Positions 5,699 through 6,639 of a stretch of DNA of 6,639 bases are shown piece after piece. Numbering within the stretch: the stretch's first letter is position 1; every line of letters starts with the position of its first letter. Origin of the DNA: an uncultured Clostridia bacterium. GTDB taxonomy: Bacteria > Bacillota_A > Clostridia > Christensenellales > Aristaeellaceae. The position numbers and the translations under genes are program-made. The DNA is taken from the NCBI GenBank assembly GCA_945871545.1, contig CAMBWJ010000107.1, forward strand, positions 1-6,639. The letters run 5' to 3'. Under the pieces are notes generated by a model, which was not told where the DNA came from, did no database searches, and was given only the letters and a program-made list of their open reading frames with translations.

Positions 5699-6639
5699 GT
5701 GCAGACGCAGCAGGAGGGAAGGGAAGAAAAACGATTTGACGAGAAGCTCATCAAGCGGAGCAAGCGCGGCTTCTTTCACGTCGCGTTTGGGCGCAGCACG
5801 GTCATCATTCTGCTGCTGCTGTTGCAGATCGTCGTAATGTTCACGGCCTTTGTGTACCTGGGCCAATACCTGATGCTGTTCTTTGGCGGCGTGGTGGCCT
5901 TTACGGCGGTCATGCTGATCTGCGTGCTGAACACGGAGAAGAATCCGGCGGTCAAGCTGTCCTGGTGCATCGTCATCGCGGTGCTACCGGCCTTTGGCGC
6001 GCTGTTGTACCTGTACGTGAATACCGACCTCGGCCATCGCATCGAGCAGCGGCGCATCGATCAGATGATCCGCGAGAGTGAAGTGTACGTGCCGGACCAG
6101 TCCGCGCTGCTCAAACGGCTGGAGGGGGAGAACCCCGCGCTGTGCCGTCTGGCCCAGTACACCCGCAGCCACGGCGGCTTTCCGATCTACGAGCACAGCA
6201 GCGTGCAGTACTTCCCGCTGGGCGAGGACAAATTCGCCGAGATGCTGCGTCAGCTGGAGAGCGCCAAGCGCTTCATCTTTCTGGAGTACTTCATCGTGGA
6301 GGAGGGCTTTATGTGGGACAGCGTGCTGGAAATTCTGGCGCGCAAGGCGAAGGAGGGCGTGGAGGTGCGCGTGATGTACGACGGCACCTGCGCCATCAAT
6401 CTGCTGCCCTACGGCTACCCGAAGGAGCTGGAGAAGCTGGGCATCCGCTGCAAGATGTTCTCGCCGCTGCACCCCTTTGTCTCCACCCACTACAACAACC
6501 GCGACCACCGCAAGATTCTGGTGATCGACGGCCACACTGCCTTCACCGGCGGCGTGAATCTGGCGGACGAGTACATCAACCGCAAGGTTCGCTTCGGCCA
6601 CTGGAAGGACACCGCCGTGATGATCAAGGGCGAGGCAGT
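5699..6639 (+). CDS. cls: Cardiolipin synthase, N-terminal part (gene runs off the window)
   Basis: This membrane phospholipase-D-family enzyme joins two phosphatidylglycerols into cardiolipin and glycerol. 313 codons are visible of a family length near 500. A charged, lysine- and arginine-rich cytoplasmic N-terminus (1-32) precedes three hydrophobic segments (about 33-54, 57-77, 87-107). NPAVKLSW (82-89) and LPAFGALLYLY (96-106) are typical of the PLDc_N region of clostridial enzymes. The catalytic domain shows FIFLEYFIVEEG (192-203), VRVMYDG (223-229), and the first HKD motif H270-x-K272-x4-D277 followed by GHTAFTGGVNLADEY (278-292). The second HKD motif must lie beyond the window. The start is a GTG at 5699-5701 with GGGGAGG 8 bases upstream. 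The next in-frame ATG would cut into the first membrane segment, and no in-frame ATG exists upstream. No functional link to the nucleoside genes is evident. Confidence 0.93.
   Translation, partial: MQTQQEGREEKRFDEKLIKRSKRGFFHVAFGRSTVIILLLLLQIVVMFTAFVYLGQYLMLFFGGVVAFTAVMLICVLNTEKNPAVKLSWCIVIAVLPAFGALLYLYVNTDLGHRIEQRRIDQMIRESEVYVPDQSALLKRLEGENPALCRLAQYTRSHGGFPIYEHSSVQYFPLGEDKFAEMLRQLESAKRFIFLEYFIVEEGFMWDSVLEILARKAKEGVEVRVMYDGTCAINLLPYGYPKELEKLGIRCKMFSPLHPFVSTHYNNRDHRKILVIDGHTAFTGGVNLADEYINRKVRFGHWKDTAVMIKGEA

Noticed and set aside
5808..5826. CTG triplet run
   Set aside because: It encodes the leucine run of the first membrane segment of the cardiolipin synthase and needs no other explanation.

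Overview
This 6.6 kb window looks like the chromosome of a high-GC member of the Bacillota, probably a clostridial-type gut or rumen anaerobe. The reasons are strong GGAGG-type ribosome binding sites before every gene, sigma-A-like promoter boxes, G/C-rich third codon positions, a BMP-family nucleoside transporter, and a cardiolipin synthase with the N-terminal membrane region usual in Firmicutes. Genus cannot be read from the sequence. There are no RNA genes, insertion sequences, CRISPR arrays or phage genes, and no stretch over 300 bases lacks a gene.

Minus strand (4938 down to 1): five co-oriented genes form a purine nucleoside uptake and salvage cluster. In transcription order they are a DeoD-type purine nucleoside phosphorylase (4938-4213), a BMP-family substrate-binding protein (4166-3174), a double-domain ABC ATPase (3034-1487), a first permease (1490-366) and a second permease (373 to beyond position 1, truncated by the window). 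The binding protein captures nucleoside, the ATPase and two permeases import it, and the phosphorylase splits it into base and ribose-1-phosphate. The three membrane-complex genes overlap by 4 and 8 bases. The binding-protein gene is separated from them by 139 bases that hold a perfect 11-bp hairpin, probably a partial terminator that gives more binding protein than pump.

Plus strand (5010 to 6639): a flavodoxin-fold NAD(P)H-dependent oxidoreductase (5010-5600) diverges from deoD across a 71-bp intergenic region, and is followed by a cardiolipin synthase (from a GTG at 5699, truncated at the window end after its first HKD motif).

The system is mostly recognisable. The points worth a second look are a DeoD with replaced residues at positions that are catalytic or base-binding in the E. 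coli enzyme, a binding protein whose signal peptide has no lipobox cysteine, overlapping divergent promoter boxes with an inverted repeat before deoD, and a near-consensus minus-strand promoter at 5608-5636 that would transcribe antisense through the oxidoreductase gene towards the nucleoside operon.
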